DNA of 64,000 nucleotides, from NCBI GenBank assembly GCA_003280605.1, contig QCEM01000006.1, positions 17,240 to 81,239 of the forward strand, in the 5' to 3' direction. This DNA is from SAR116 cluster bacterium AG-355-O21 (GTDB lineage Bacteria > Pseudomonadota > Alphaproteobacteria > Thalassobaculales > Thalassobaculaceae). How positions within the stretch are numbered: position 1 is the stretch's first letter; every line of letters begins with the position of its first letter. Below, one piece after another: positions 34,378 through 41,727 of the stretch. The position numbers were made by a program, and so were the translations under genes. The notes beneath the pieces were generated by a model. The model was not told where the DNA came from, did not search any database, and saw nothing but the letters and a program-made list of their open reading frames with translations.

Positions 34378-35556
34378 ATGCCTGACAATTTATCCACGCG
34401 CCCGCCCACGGACCCGGCCCAGCAAGAATTAATCCTTGCGGCAGTTGATAAATTTCTTGAACGCGATGTGGTCCCCCATGCCCATGATCTGGAGGCGCGG
34501 GACGAATATCCGTTCGAGATTGTCGAGCAGATGAAAAAACTCGGCCTTTTCGGAGCGACGATTGGCGAGGAATGGGGTGGCCTTGGCCTTGATGTCAGCA
34601 CCTACTCAAAAATTGTTGAGCGGGTGTCTGCGGTATGGATGTCGGTTTCCGGCATCTTTAACTCGCACCTGATCATGGCGGCGGCCGTGGAGCGATTTGG
34701 CACCGAAGATCAAAAACGCCGTTATTTACCGCGCTTCGCAACCGGCGAGCTGCGCGGCGGTATTGCCTTGACCGAGCCTGACGCCGGCACCGATTTACAA
34801 GGCATCCGAACCCGCGCCGAAAAAACCGCCGACGGTGACTATATTTTAAACGGCTCGAAAACCTGGATTTCCAATTCAATCCAAGGTCAAATTCTCGCCG
34901 TTTTGACCAAGACCGATCCAAGTGCCGAGCCTGCGCATCGCGGTATGAGCTTGTTCCTGGTCGAGAAAAATGAACAATTCCGAGTCACCCGTAAACTCGA
35001 GAAATTAGGTTACAAGGGCATCGATTCCGGTGAGCTGCTGCTGGAAGATTGCCATGTCTCGGCTGATAATTTAATCGGCGGTGAAGAGGGCCGTGGCCTG
35101 CAACACATCCTTGGTGGTTTGGAGCTTGGCCGGATTAATGTTGCTGCCCGTGGTGTCGGTGTGGCGCGCGCCTGCTTGGATGAATCTGTGCGCTATGCTC
35201 AAATTCGGAAAACCTTCGGCAAACCAATTGCCGAACATCAGGCGATCCAGTTGAAGTTGGCCGATATGGCGACACAAGTTGAAGCCGCCCGCTTGCTGGT
35301 TGAATCTGCAGCCCTTGCTTATGACAAAGGCGAACGCTGCGACATGGAAGCCGGCATGGCGAAACTCTTTGCCTCCGAAGCCGCCGTTAACAACAGTCTG
35401 GAAGCGATGCGCTTACATGGTGCCTATGGCTATGCCAAAGAATTTAACATCGAGCGGTATTATCGTGATGCGCCGTTGTTGGCGATCGGTGAAGGCACCA
35501 ATGAGTTGCAGAAATTGATCATCGCCCGACAGTTGGTTAAGCGTAATCCCGTTTAG
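34378..35556 (+). CDS. Acyl-CoA dehydrogenase family protein
   Basis: 392 residues. The flavoprotein core shows GLFGATIGEEWGGLGLD, GGIALTEPDAGTDLQGI, NGSKTWISNS, ARGVGVARACLDESVRYAQ and LHGAYGYAKEFNIERYYRDA. ATG at 34378 with TTGGAGTT 8 bases upstream. It oxidises an acyl-CoA to the enoyl-CoA, passing electrons to ETF. The following CoA transferase gene (37 bases on, same strand) suggests a joint pathway that activates and then oxidises a small organic acid; the acid is unknown. Confidence 0.95.
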   Translation: MPDNLSTRPPTDPAQQELILAAVDKFLERDVVPHAHDLEARDEYPFEIVEQMKKLGLFGATIGEEWGGLGLDVSTYSKIVERVSAVWMSVSGIFNSHLIMAAAVERFGTEDQKRRYLPRFATGELRGGIALTEPDAGTDLQGIRTRAEKTADGDYILNGSKTWISNSIQGQILAVLTKTDPSAEPAHRGMSLFLVEKNEQFRVTRKLEKLGYKGIDSGELLLEDCHVSADNLIGGEEGRGLQHILGGLELGRINVAARGVGVARACLDESVRYAQIRKTFGKPIAEHQAIQLKLADMATQVEAARLLVESAALAYDKGERCDMEAGMAKLFASEAAVNNSLEAMRLHGAYGYAKEFNIERYYRDAPLLAIGEGTNELQKLIIARQLVKRNPV

Positions 35557-35593
35557 ACCCAAGACCGCTGATCAACGAAAACGGAACCCAGCC

Positions 35594-36787
35594 ATGTTAC
35601 CTTTAGCCGGCGTTCGCATTCTTGCCGTTGAACAATATGGTGCCGGCCCGTTCGGCACCATGTATTTGGCCAATCAAGGCGCGGAGGTTATTAAGATTGA
35701 AAACCCGCGCGATGGCGGTGACATGGCGCGGGCTGTCGGGCCGCATTTTTTTGGCCCCGAAGACAGTCAATTTTTCCATAGTTTCAATCTCAATAAAAAA
35801 AGCCTGACCCTGGATCTAAGAAGCCCCGAGGGACAGGCTATTTTCCACGATTTGGTGCGCGGTGCCGATGCCGTCGCCAATAATTTACGCGGCGATGTAC
35901 CGGAGAAACTCGGTCTCGATTACGCGGCCTTAAAGGCCGTCAATCCAGCCATTGTCTGCGCCCATTTATCCGCCTATGGGCGCACCGGAAGCCGCCGCGA
36001 TTGGCCGGGATACGACTATTTAATGCAGGCTGAAGCCGGCTGGTTCTCGGTCACCGGCGAGCCCGATACCCCGCCGACCCGGTTTGGCCTTTCGGTGGTC
36101 GATATGATGGCCGGCTTATCCATGGCCTATGCGTTGACAACTGCTTTGGTGTCGGCACGCAGCGATGGCCAAGGCCGGGATGTCGACACCAGCCTATTTG
36201 ATTTAGCGATGCACACGACGACATATTTGTCGACCTGGTGCCTAAATGCAGATGTGGTCCAGGACCGGTTGCCACGCTCGGCGCACCCTGTGCTGACACC
36301 ATGCCAGCTGTATAAAACCGCCGACGGCTGGATTTATATCATGTGCAACAAAGAAAAATTCTGGCCGATATTGGCGGAATTTCTGGGCCACCCAGAATGG
36401 GGCAGCGACCCACGTTTCGCCAGCTTTGCCGACCGCCATGGCAATCGCGCCCTGATCCAAGATCTCCTTGACGAGGCCCTCTCAACCGCGACCACGGACA
36501 CCTGGTTGAAACGCTTCGCCGGGCAGGTACCGGCGGCGCCGATCAATGATATCGGTCAGGCCATGGCCAATCCGTTTGTCGCCGAACGCGATGGTATCCA
36601 CGACTTTCCCCATCCAACCAACCCGGGCGAAAGCTTTCAGATGGTGGCGCATCCAATTCGGGACGGAAATAGCCCCGCGCCGAAGGTCGCAGCACCTGCT
36701 TTGGGGCAAGACTCCGATGCCGTGCTGAGCGAACTTGGCCTTGATGAAACGGCGATTTCGGCACTGCGCAAAAAAGGTATTATCTGA
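35594..36787 (+). CDS. CoA transferase family III (CaiB/BaiF), linked to acyl-CoA dehydrogenase
   Basis: 397 residues. The family start is LPLAGVRILAVEQYGAGPFGTM, then VIKIENPRDGGDMAR, SFNLNKKSLTLDLRSPEGQ and the active-site Asp region SVVDMMAGLSMAYALTTAL. It moves CoA between carboxylic acids. It directly follows the acyl-CoA dehydrogenase, so the pair is likely one operon. It shares the family, but not a close neighbourhood, with the CoA transferase at 56752-57939. Confidence 0.94.
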   Translation: MLPLAGVRILAVEQYGAGPFGTMYLANQGAEVIKIENPRDGGDMARAVGPHFFGPEDSQFFHSFNLNKKSLTLDLRSPEGQAIFHDLVRGADAVANNLRGDVPEKLGLDYAALKAVNPAIVCAHLSAYGRTGSRRDWPGYDYLMQAEAGWFSVTGEPDTPPTRFGLSVVDMMAGLSMAYALTTALVSARSDGQGRDVDTSLFDLAMHTTTYLSTWCLNADVVQDRLPRSAHPVLTPCQLYKTADGWIYIMCNKEKFWPILAEFLGHPEWGSDPRFASFADRHGNRALIQDLLDEALSTATTDTWLKRFAGQVPAAPINDIGQAMANPFVAERDGIHDFPHPTNPGESFQMVAHPIRDGNSPAPKVAAPALGQDSDAVLSELGLDETAISALRKKGII

Positions 36788-36934
36788 TAGATTTTGCGTA
36801 ACGGTAGCGCTCGTAATAAGTTTCTTCAACTTTAGATTATTCTCCTCTGAACTATAGTATGACTCGGCGAAGAACGGCATTTTTGCACCACTTTTGCATG
36901 ATGCACACAAACCGAACATTAGTGAGGAATGCTT

Positions 36935-37537
36935 ATGACCGTTATTTTGACCAACCTTAAATACACCGTCATTGGCGGTATCGTATTGACCGTCATTCTC
37001 ATCGCCGTGATGAGTAACCTGCCCGGCGAACGTTTTGCCGTGGATCATGCCTGGTTGACGTTCATCTTCCGTTGGCTGCACGTGCTGAGTGGTGTGATGT
37101 GGATTGGGCTGTTGTGGTATTTGAACTTTGTTCAAATTCCGAACATGCCGAATATTCCTGATGAACACAAACCAGCCATTGGCAAAGTTATCGCGCCGGC
37201 CGTTTTGTTCTGGTTTCGCTGGGCCGCAATGACAACCCTCATCACCGGCCTGATCGTCGCTTACATGAATGGCTATCTGCTCGAGGCAATCACCCTTGGC
37301 AGCGACGGTGCAAGCAAAAGTACCATAATCGGGATTGGCATGTGGCTTGCCGCCATTATGTGGTTCAACGTTTGGTTTGTCATTTGGCCCAATCAAAAGC
37401 GGGCTTTGGGGATTGTTGAGGCCGATGTCGACAGCAAGGCTGCCTCGGCAAGAACGGCAATGCTGTTTTCACGCACCAATACATTGCTCTCCATCCCGAT
37501 GCTTTATGCCATGGTTGCGGCTCAAAACATTTATTGA
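36935..37537 (+). CDS. Membrane protein similar to the membrane domain of PuuD (urate hydroxylase)
   Basis: About 200 residues with four predicted membrane segments. FRWLHVLSGVMWIGLLWYLN and IMWFNVWFVIWPNQKRALG are the signature blocks of the PuuD membrane domain; the cytochrome c part of PuuD is absent. The His of RWLHVLSG and the Trp-rich segments could bind a cofactor. Whether it oxidises urate alone or does something else is unknown. Start ATG at 36935 has AGTGAGG 7 bases upstream. It is alone, 147 bases after the CoA transferase and before a strong terminator. Confidence 0.75.
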   Translation: MTVILTNLKYTVIGGIVLTVILIAVMSNLPGERFAVDHAWLTFIFRWLHVLSGVMWIGLLWYLNFVQIPNMPNIPDEHKPAIGKVIAPAVLFWFRWAAMTTLITGLIVAYMNGYLLEAITLGSDGASKSTIIGIGMWLAAIMWFNVWFVIWPNQKRALGIVEADVDSKAASARTAMLFSRTNTLLSIPMLYAMVAAQNIY

Positions 37538-37596
37538 GGGCCGACCGAAAGCTCTGCTGCGGCAATGAATAAGGCGATAAAGTGGCACGAAAAGCA

Positions 37597-37627
37597 ACGG
37601 GCGTTACCACTTGTAACGCCCGTTTTA
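37597..37627. terminator. Rho-independent terminator between convergent genes
   Basis: A perfect 11-bp inverted repeat, ACGGGCGTTAC / GTAACGCCCGT, with a 5-nt loop is followed by TTTT on the plus strand; AAAAG stands on the other flank. It sits between the PuuD-like gene and the convergent universal stress protein gene. Confidence 0.85.
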
Positions 37628-37637
37628 CCATCATTTA

Positions 37638-37673
37638 GTTGCCTGCTAGGTTGCCTGCTAGGTTGCCTGCTGG
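37638..37673. repeat. 12-bp tandem repeat, three units
   Basis: gttgcctgctag occurs three times head to tail, the last with one changed base (gttgcctgctgg). It lies between the terminator and the stop codon of the universal stress protein gene. No function is visible; it may be a slippage-prone minisatellite. Confidence 0.7.
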
Positions 37674-37687
37674 GCCGCTTCACCCCG

Positions 37688-38500
37688 TTAATGGGCAAAT
37701 AATACCGGCATTGTCGCGTCGGCAATAATCTCGCTGGTCGCGCCGCCAAAAATCATTTGCCGCAAGCGGCTTTGGGTATAGGCACCCTTCAATAGCAGAT
37801 CGACCTTCAGCTCACTTGCCGTCGCCAGGATTGACGCGCTTGGCCCGCCGTTATCAGCAACGTCAGTGTTTACCGCATTGATCCCATGGCACCTGAGATA
37901 ACTGGCCAACGCCTTGCCGTCCGGGCCCGGCACCATCCAATTTTCAACGCTGATCACATGGACCGTCGCAGCGGCCCGCATCAGTTCTAAACTCTGGCCA
38001 ATAAGACGTGCCGTCTCGGTACTACCATTCCAGCCAATAGCAATGGTGGCGCCGCTGTCACCATGCCAATCTGCCGGCACTAAAAAGACTGGCCGGCCGC
38101 CTTCAAAAAGTGCTGTTTCAAACACCAGACGCCAATCTTGATAGCGCTCATCCTTGCTGACGATGGTTGCGTCATGAACCCGCGCCCGCTCGCCAATCGC
38201 ATATACCGTGCCGATGCTATCCGCATCAAAGCTCACATGCTCGGCATTTTCCGAGGCAAGGCGTGCAATCAACTCATTCAGGCCCTTTTCAGCCGCCCGG
38301 GCTGTTTCGGCACGACTTTCCGACTGCTCCGAGAGGACAATTGCGCCGCCACCCATGACGTCGACAACCGGCAGCGTCTCTAAGCGCGGATGAAAGCCGG
38401 CGATCACCCGGCCGCCGCTGCGGCGGGCCAACCCCAGGGCAAATTCAATTGGCGCCCAAGCGCCGCCTGTTTGGTCAATTGGCATCAATAGTTCGCGCAT
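37688..38500 (-). CDS. Universal stress protein family (tandem-type)
   Basis: 270 residues, about twice the single UspA domain. The second half ends in LLLKGAYTQSRLRQMIFGGATSEI followed by MPVLFAH, the UspA nucleotide-loop pattern (G-x2-G-x9-G-S/T). The N-terminal half starts with RELLMPIDQTGGAWAPIEFAL, a UspA-like beta strand, but with a poor nucleotide loop, so only the C-terminal domain is likely to bind ATP. GGAGG lies 5 bases before the ATG at 38500. It is single, convergent with the PuuD-like gene. Confidence 0.88.
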   Translation of the reverse strand: MRELLMPIDQTGGAWAPIEFALGLARRSGGRVIAGFHPRLETLPVVDVMGGGAIVLSEQSESRAETARAAEKGLNELIARLASENAEHVSFDADSIGTVYAIGERARVHDATIVSKDERYQDWRLVFETALFEGGRPVFLVPADWHGDSGATIAIGWNGSTETARLIGQSLELMRAAATVHVISVENWMVPGPDGKALASYLRCHGINAVNTDVADNGGPSASILATASELKVDLLLKGAYTQSRLRQMIFGGATSEIIADATMPVLFAH

Positions 38501-38597
38501 CAATACCTCCGTCTACACGATCCATTAAGGGTAGCGAAAACCCGCTATGAACGCAACCAAACCGATTTATAACCGCTGCAACGGGACCTGAAAATCG

Positions 38598-39266
38598 CTA
38601 GTCCGGACTATCGGGCGGCAAGGTCGGGCCTGGGTTAAACAGACCAACACCATTAATTTCCGGGCCTTTTCGCGGTTTTTGATAAAGCAGGTCGCGTTGC
38701 TCCCCAAGCCAGTCCACCATCCGCCGCATATCGGCACGGGTCATTTCCATGTTCCGGCTCTGTAATTCGGTTTCTAAGTCATGCACCCGGCGAATGTCGG
38801 CAGCTGTACCGGTCATTTTCGCCACTTCCGTTTTGACGTCCGCAAACCACGCCAGACTGCTGTCGTGACTGGTGCGTGCATCTTCCACTAAGATTTGCAG
38901 CCGCTTGGCCTGATAATTGGCGACCTCGGCATCGATCTTTTTGCATTGCATCAATAGTTCCGGCAAAATCCTAAAATCATCGGCATTTAATTTATGCAAA
39001 GGCTTGCCAAGATAAGTCAAATTCAGATTGGTCACCGCCAAGCCGCCTTGCATGCGGGTTAATCGGTTGAGGGGGGCGGTACCACCTTTAAGGATCAGGC
39101 AATCTGCATCCCTAAACACCTTTTTTTCGTACAAATCGGCGGCTTTCAGCTGCGCAGTTGCTTGCGCCATAACAGCCGTATGGCTGAGGGCAAGCATCCC
39201 TAAAGCGACGCCAAACCAACCAAACCAAGGCGATCTTTTCACGCATCCAAACAAATCGGCCATCAT
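38598..39266 (-). CDS. Exported protein of unknown function
   Basis: 222 residues. I do not recognise the family. A signal peptide (FGWFGVALGMLALSHTAVMAQA) is followed by a mainly helical mature part with two Cys residues (in DADCLILKGG and LMQCKKIDAE) that could pair. The C-terminus is Pro-rich (NPGPTLPPDSPD). The first ATG is 8 bases after the mutY stop and there is only a weak ribosome-binding site. Its place after mutY suggests it is co-transcribed, but nothing links it to DNA repair. Confidence 0.7.
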   Translation of the reverse strand: MMADLFGCVKRSPWFGWFGVALGMLALSHTAVMAQATAQLKAADLYEKKVFRDADCLILKGGTAPLNRLTRMQGGLAVTNLNLTYLGKPLHKLNADDFRILPELLMQCKKIDAEVANYQAKRLQILVEDARTSHDSSLAWFADVKTEVAKMTGTAADIRRVHDLETELQSRNMEMTRADMRRMVDWLGEQRDLLYQKPRKGPEINGVGLFNPGPTLPPDSPD

Positions 39267-39273
39267 CGAATAC

Positions 39274-40380
39274 TCATCGCAATTGCCTCATACCATGCTG
39301 CAACACTTTCACCATCACCGTCGGTAAAGCAAGGCTCTCTAGGTCATCAAGGGGGTGCCAAAAACAATCTTCAACAGGCACTTGGCGTGCATCTGTTTGT
39401 GCCGCGAGCACGGTTAACGCAAGGCTAAAATGGGTAAAAACATGCTGAACCTGGCCGTCAAGTGTGGCCCAGTTTGCGGCAATCGGGGCCGCTTTCAACA
39501 AGTTGTCAAAATCAACTTCGGCGGCCTCACTTTGCGGCAGCCACGGGCTGCAGGGTACTTCCGTCATCCCGCCCAATAGCCCCTGCTCGGGACGGCGGCG
39601 AAACAGCACCTGACCGTCACCGCGATAATATAAAAACGCCAGCCCGGTGCGGTGCGGCTTGGCCGCTTTTGGCGTCCGCCGAGGCCATGTCATCGGCGCC
39701 CCATGGGCATATGCGGCGCAGTCTGCTTGCCAGGGACATAACGCGCACACAGGTTTTCGCGGCGTGCAAATGGTCGCGCCTAAATCCATTAAGGCTTGGG
39801 CATAATCGCCTGTCCGCCGCGGCGGCGTGTGGGTCTGTGCCAGCGTGCGAATTTCTGGTTTGGCCGCCGGCAAAGCCTTCTCAACCCGGTGAATCCGCGC
39901 CATCACCCGCTCAATATTGCCGTCAACAGGACTGGCCACTTGATCAAAAGCGATCGCGGCGATGGCTGCTGCGGTGTAAGGACCAATCCCAGGCAGTGCC
40001 AGTAACGCCGCCTCATCGGCAGGGAACGCCCCGCCATGACGGGCAACCACCTCTTGGGCACATTTATGCAGATTACGGGCGCGGGCATAATAACCAAGCC
40101 CGGCCCACGCCGACAAAACCGTATCTAGCGGCGCTGCCGCCAAGTCGGCCACACTTGGCCAACGCGCCAGAAAACCGTCAAAATACGGTTTCACCGTGAC
40201 CACAGTGGTTTGCTGCAACATAATCTCGCTTAACCAAACCCGATAAGGGTCTGCGCGATCACCCGGCGCGGCCCGCCACGGCAAATGCCGACGATGGCGG
40301 TCATACCAGGCGAGCAACCGCACCGCCATCGCCTGCCGCCGCTGATCAGACAGCGCTATCGGTGGTTCATCAACCGTCAC
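39274..40380 (-). CDS. mutY: A/G-specific adenine glycosylase MutY
   Basis: 368 residues. MutY removes A opposite 8-oxoguanine. The N-terminal domain has LPWRAAPGDRADPYRVWLSE, LQQTTVVTVKPYF, the HhH loop LLALPGIGPYTAAAIAAIAF and the catalytic Asp in VDGNIERVMAR. The iron-sulfur loop is C-x6-C-x2-C-x5-C (CTPRKPVCALCPWQADC). The C-terminal NUDIX-like domain is short. It starts with GTG at 40380, divergent to the DciA-like gene. Confidence 0.97.
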   Translation of the reverse strand: MTVDEPPIALSDQRRQAMAVRLLAWYDRHRRHLPWRAAPGDRADPYRVWLSEIMLQQTTVVTVKPYFDGFLARWPSVADLAAAPLDTVLSAWAGLGYYARARNLHKCAQEVVARHGGAFPADEAALLALPGIGPYTAAAIAAIAFDQVASPVDGNIERVMARIHRVEKALPAAKPEIRTLAQTHTPPRRTGDYAQALMDLGATICTPRKPVCALCPWQADCAAYAHGAPMTWPRRTPKAAKPHRTGLAFLYYRGDGQVLFRRRPEQGLLGGMTEVPCSPWLPQSEAAEVDFDNLLKAAPIAANWATLDGQVQHVFTHFSLALTVLAAQTDARQVPVEDCFWHPLDDLESLALPTVMVKVLQHGMRQLR

Positions 40381-40430
40381 CTTAACCCCAGCCTTTCACT
40401 CCACACACAACCGGTTTAATCTTACCTGTG

Positions 40431-40958
40431 ATGAGCCAAATAAATGACAAAAAATCGCCGCGCCGAGGATATGGCTTAAAGCCGCTGGCTGTCATGTTAG
40501 ATCAGGCCACCGGCAAGAGTTTGCGCAAACGAGGCTTCATTGAAATGAGCCTGTTGCAAAATTGGCCCGAGATTGTCGGTGTCAGCATGGCCTCCTGGTG
40601 CCAACCTGAAGAAATTCGTTTTCCACGGCAGACAGGATCGGGCGGCCGCCGCGATGGAAAATTAGTGCTGCGGGTGAGCAGTGGTCGGGCATTGGAAATT
40701 CAACACCAAACACCGCTCATCATCGCCAAGGTTAATCAGCTGTTTGGCTACCAAGCGATTACCGGCATTGCCATCCGCCAAGGGGTTTTGCCGCCGCCGC
40801 CATCACCACGGCGGAAATTCATACCACCATCAAGCGCCGCCACAAAAGATGCCGAAAAATCCCTTCCGGACATCAGTGATACACGCTTACGACAGGCCTT
40901 GGCAGGCCTCGGCGCGGCGATTACAACAAATACGCCAGCGCCCAAAAAAAGCCGCTAA
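40431..40958 (+). CDS. DUF721 protein, DciA-like
   Basis: About 175 residues. The N-terminal two thirds match DUF721: LRKRGFIEMSLLQNWPEIVG, GKLVLRVSSGRALEIQHQTP and IIAKVNQLFGYQAITGIAIRQG. DciA is the ancestral loader of the replicative helicase DnaB in bacteria lacking DnaC/DnaI, and alphaproteobacteria are in that group. A GTG at 40428 precedes the ATG. Its C-terminus is Pro/Lys-rich and likely disordered. Divergent from mutY, followed by the DsbA-like gene, an order seen in related genomes. Confidence 0.83.
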   Translation: MSQINDKKSPRRGYGLKPLAVMLDQATGKSLRKRGFIEMSLLQNWPEIVGVSMASWCQPEEIRFPRQTGSGGRRDGKLVLRVSSGRALEIQHQTPLIIAKVNQLFGYQAITGIAIRQGVLPPPPSPRRKFIPPSSAATKDAEKSLPDISDTRLRQALAGLGAAITTNTPAPKKSR

Positions 40959-41080
40959 ACGACCCGAACACCGAAACATAATTCGACCATATTCTGCTGG
41001 CAGTATATCGTTACATTGGACTATTGCCGATGATTTGCTAACTGATTATGATCACTAAATCTTGTGGGAAGGAATTGAAA

Positions 41081-41707
41081 TTGGATCGTAGAACGCTAAA
41101 CCTTGTGCTCGCGAGCTTTTTGGCAGCCCCCACAGCATTGGCCGGCTTATCGCGACCGTTGCAGGCGCAAACCACCGTCGATGCTGCAGCTGCATTGGCA
41201 CCGCGCTTTTTAGGGTCAGAAGATGCGCCATTGACCATGATCGAATATTTTTCTTTGACCTGCGGGGCCTGCGGAAAATTCCACCGCGACGTTTTACCGA
41301 CGCTGAAGGAAAAATATATCGACACCGGCAAGCTACGGATGGAATACCGTGACTTTCCGCTGGATATTTGGGCATTACGTGCCGCCGCAATGGCCCGTAG
41401 CGCACCACAGAAACGTTACGATGCCCTGATCACCGTTTTATTTGATCAACAGGCCCGGTGGACCCGCGCCGATGACGTTTTAGCGGCCTTAAAACAAATC
41501 GGCCGTCTGGCCGGCCTGAGTTCAAACTATGTGCAGGCTGCACTGATGAATACCGAATTGCTGGATGGCATCGCCAATTCACGGCTGGTTGCAAATCGCG
41601 ATTTGGGTGTTCAATCAACCCCAACATTTTTGATCGGCGATCGCAAACTGAACGGCTTTTTGCCGCTCGATGAGTTTGACGCTTTGTTGGCCGAAATGAC
41701 CAAATAG
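41081..41707 (+). CDS. DsbA-family thioredoxin-fold protein
   Basis: About 208 residues. The redox site is CGAC in EYFSLTCGACGKFH, and the cis-Pro loop is in STPTFLIGDRKL. A signal peptide starts DRRTLNLVLASFLAAPTALA with two arginines before a hydrophobic stretch, close to a Tat-type signal. I chose a TTG at 41081 because GGGAAGG is 8 bases upstream; a TTG at 41075 or an ATG at 41048 are alternatives. It forms or isomerises disulfides in the periplasm. It lies between the DciA-like gene and smc. Confidence 0.87.
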   Translation: MDRRTLNLVLASFLAAPTALAGLSRPLQAQTTVDAAAALAPRFLGSEDAPLTMIEYFSLTCGACGKFHRDVLPTLKEKYIDTGKLRMEYRDFPLDIWALRAAAMARSAPQKRYDALITVLFDQQARWTRADDVLAALKQIGRLAGLSSNYVQAALMNTELLDGIANSRLVANRDLGVQSTPTFLIGDRKLNGFLPLDEFDALLAEMTK

Positions 41708-41727
41708 CAGACAAGTAGGCCCCCTCG

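Noticed and set aside
36482..37396. 304-residue minus-strand frame
   Set aside because: It is antisense to the CoA transferase end and the PuuD-like gene, both of which have clear families; its translation has no recognisable domain.
39462..40199. 245-residue plus-strand frame
   Set aside because: It is antisense to mutY, and is rich in Arg, Pro and Ser as expected from a shadow frame of GC-rich coding DNA.
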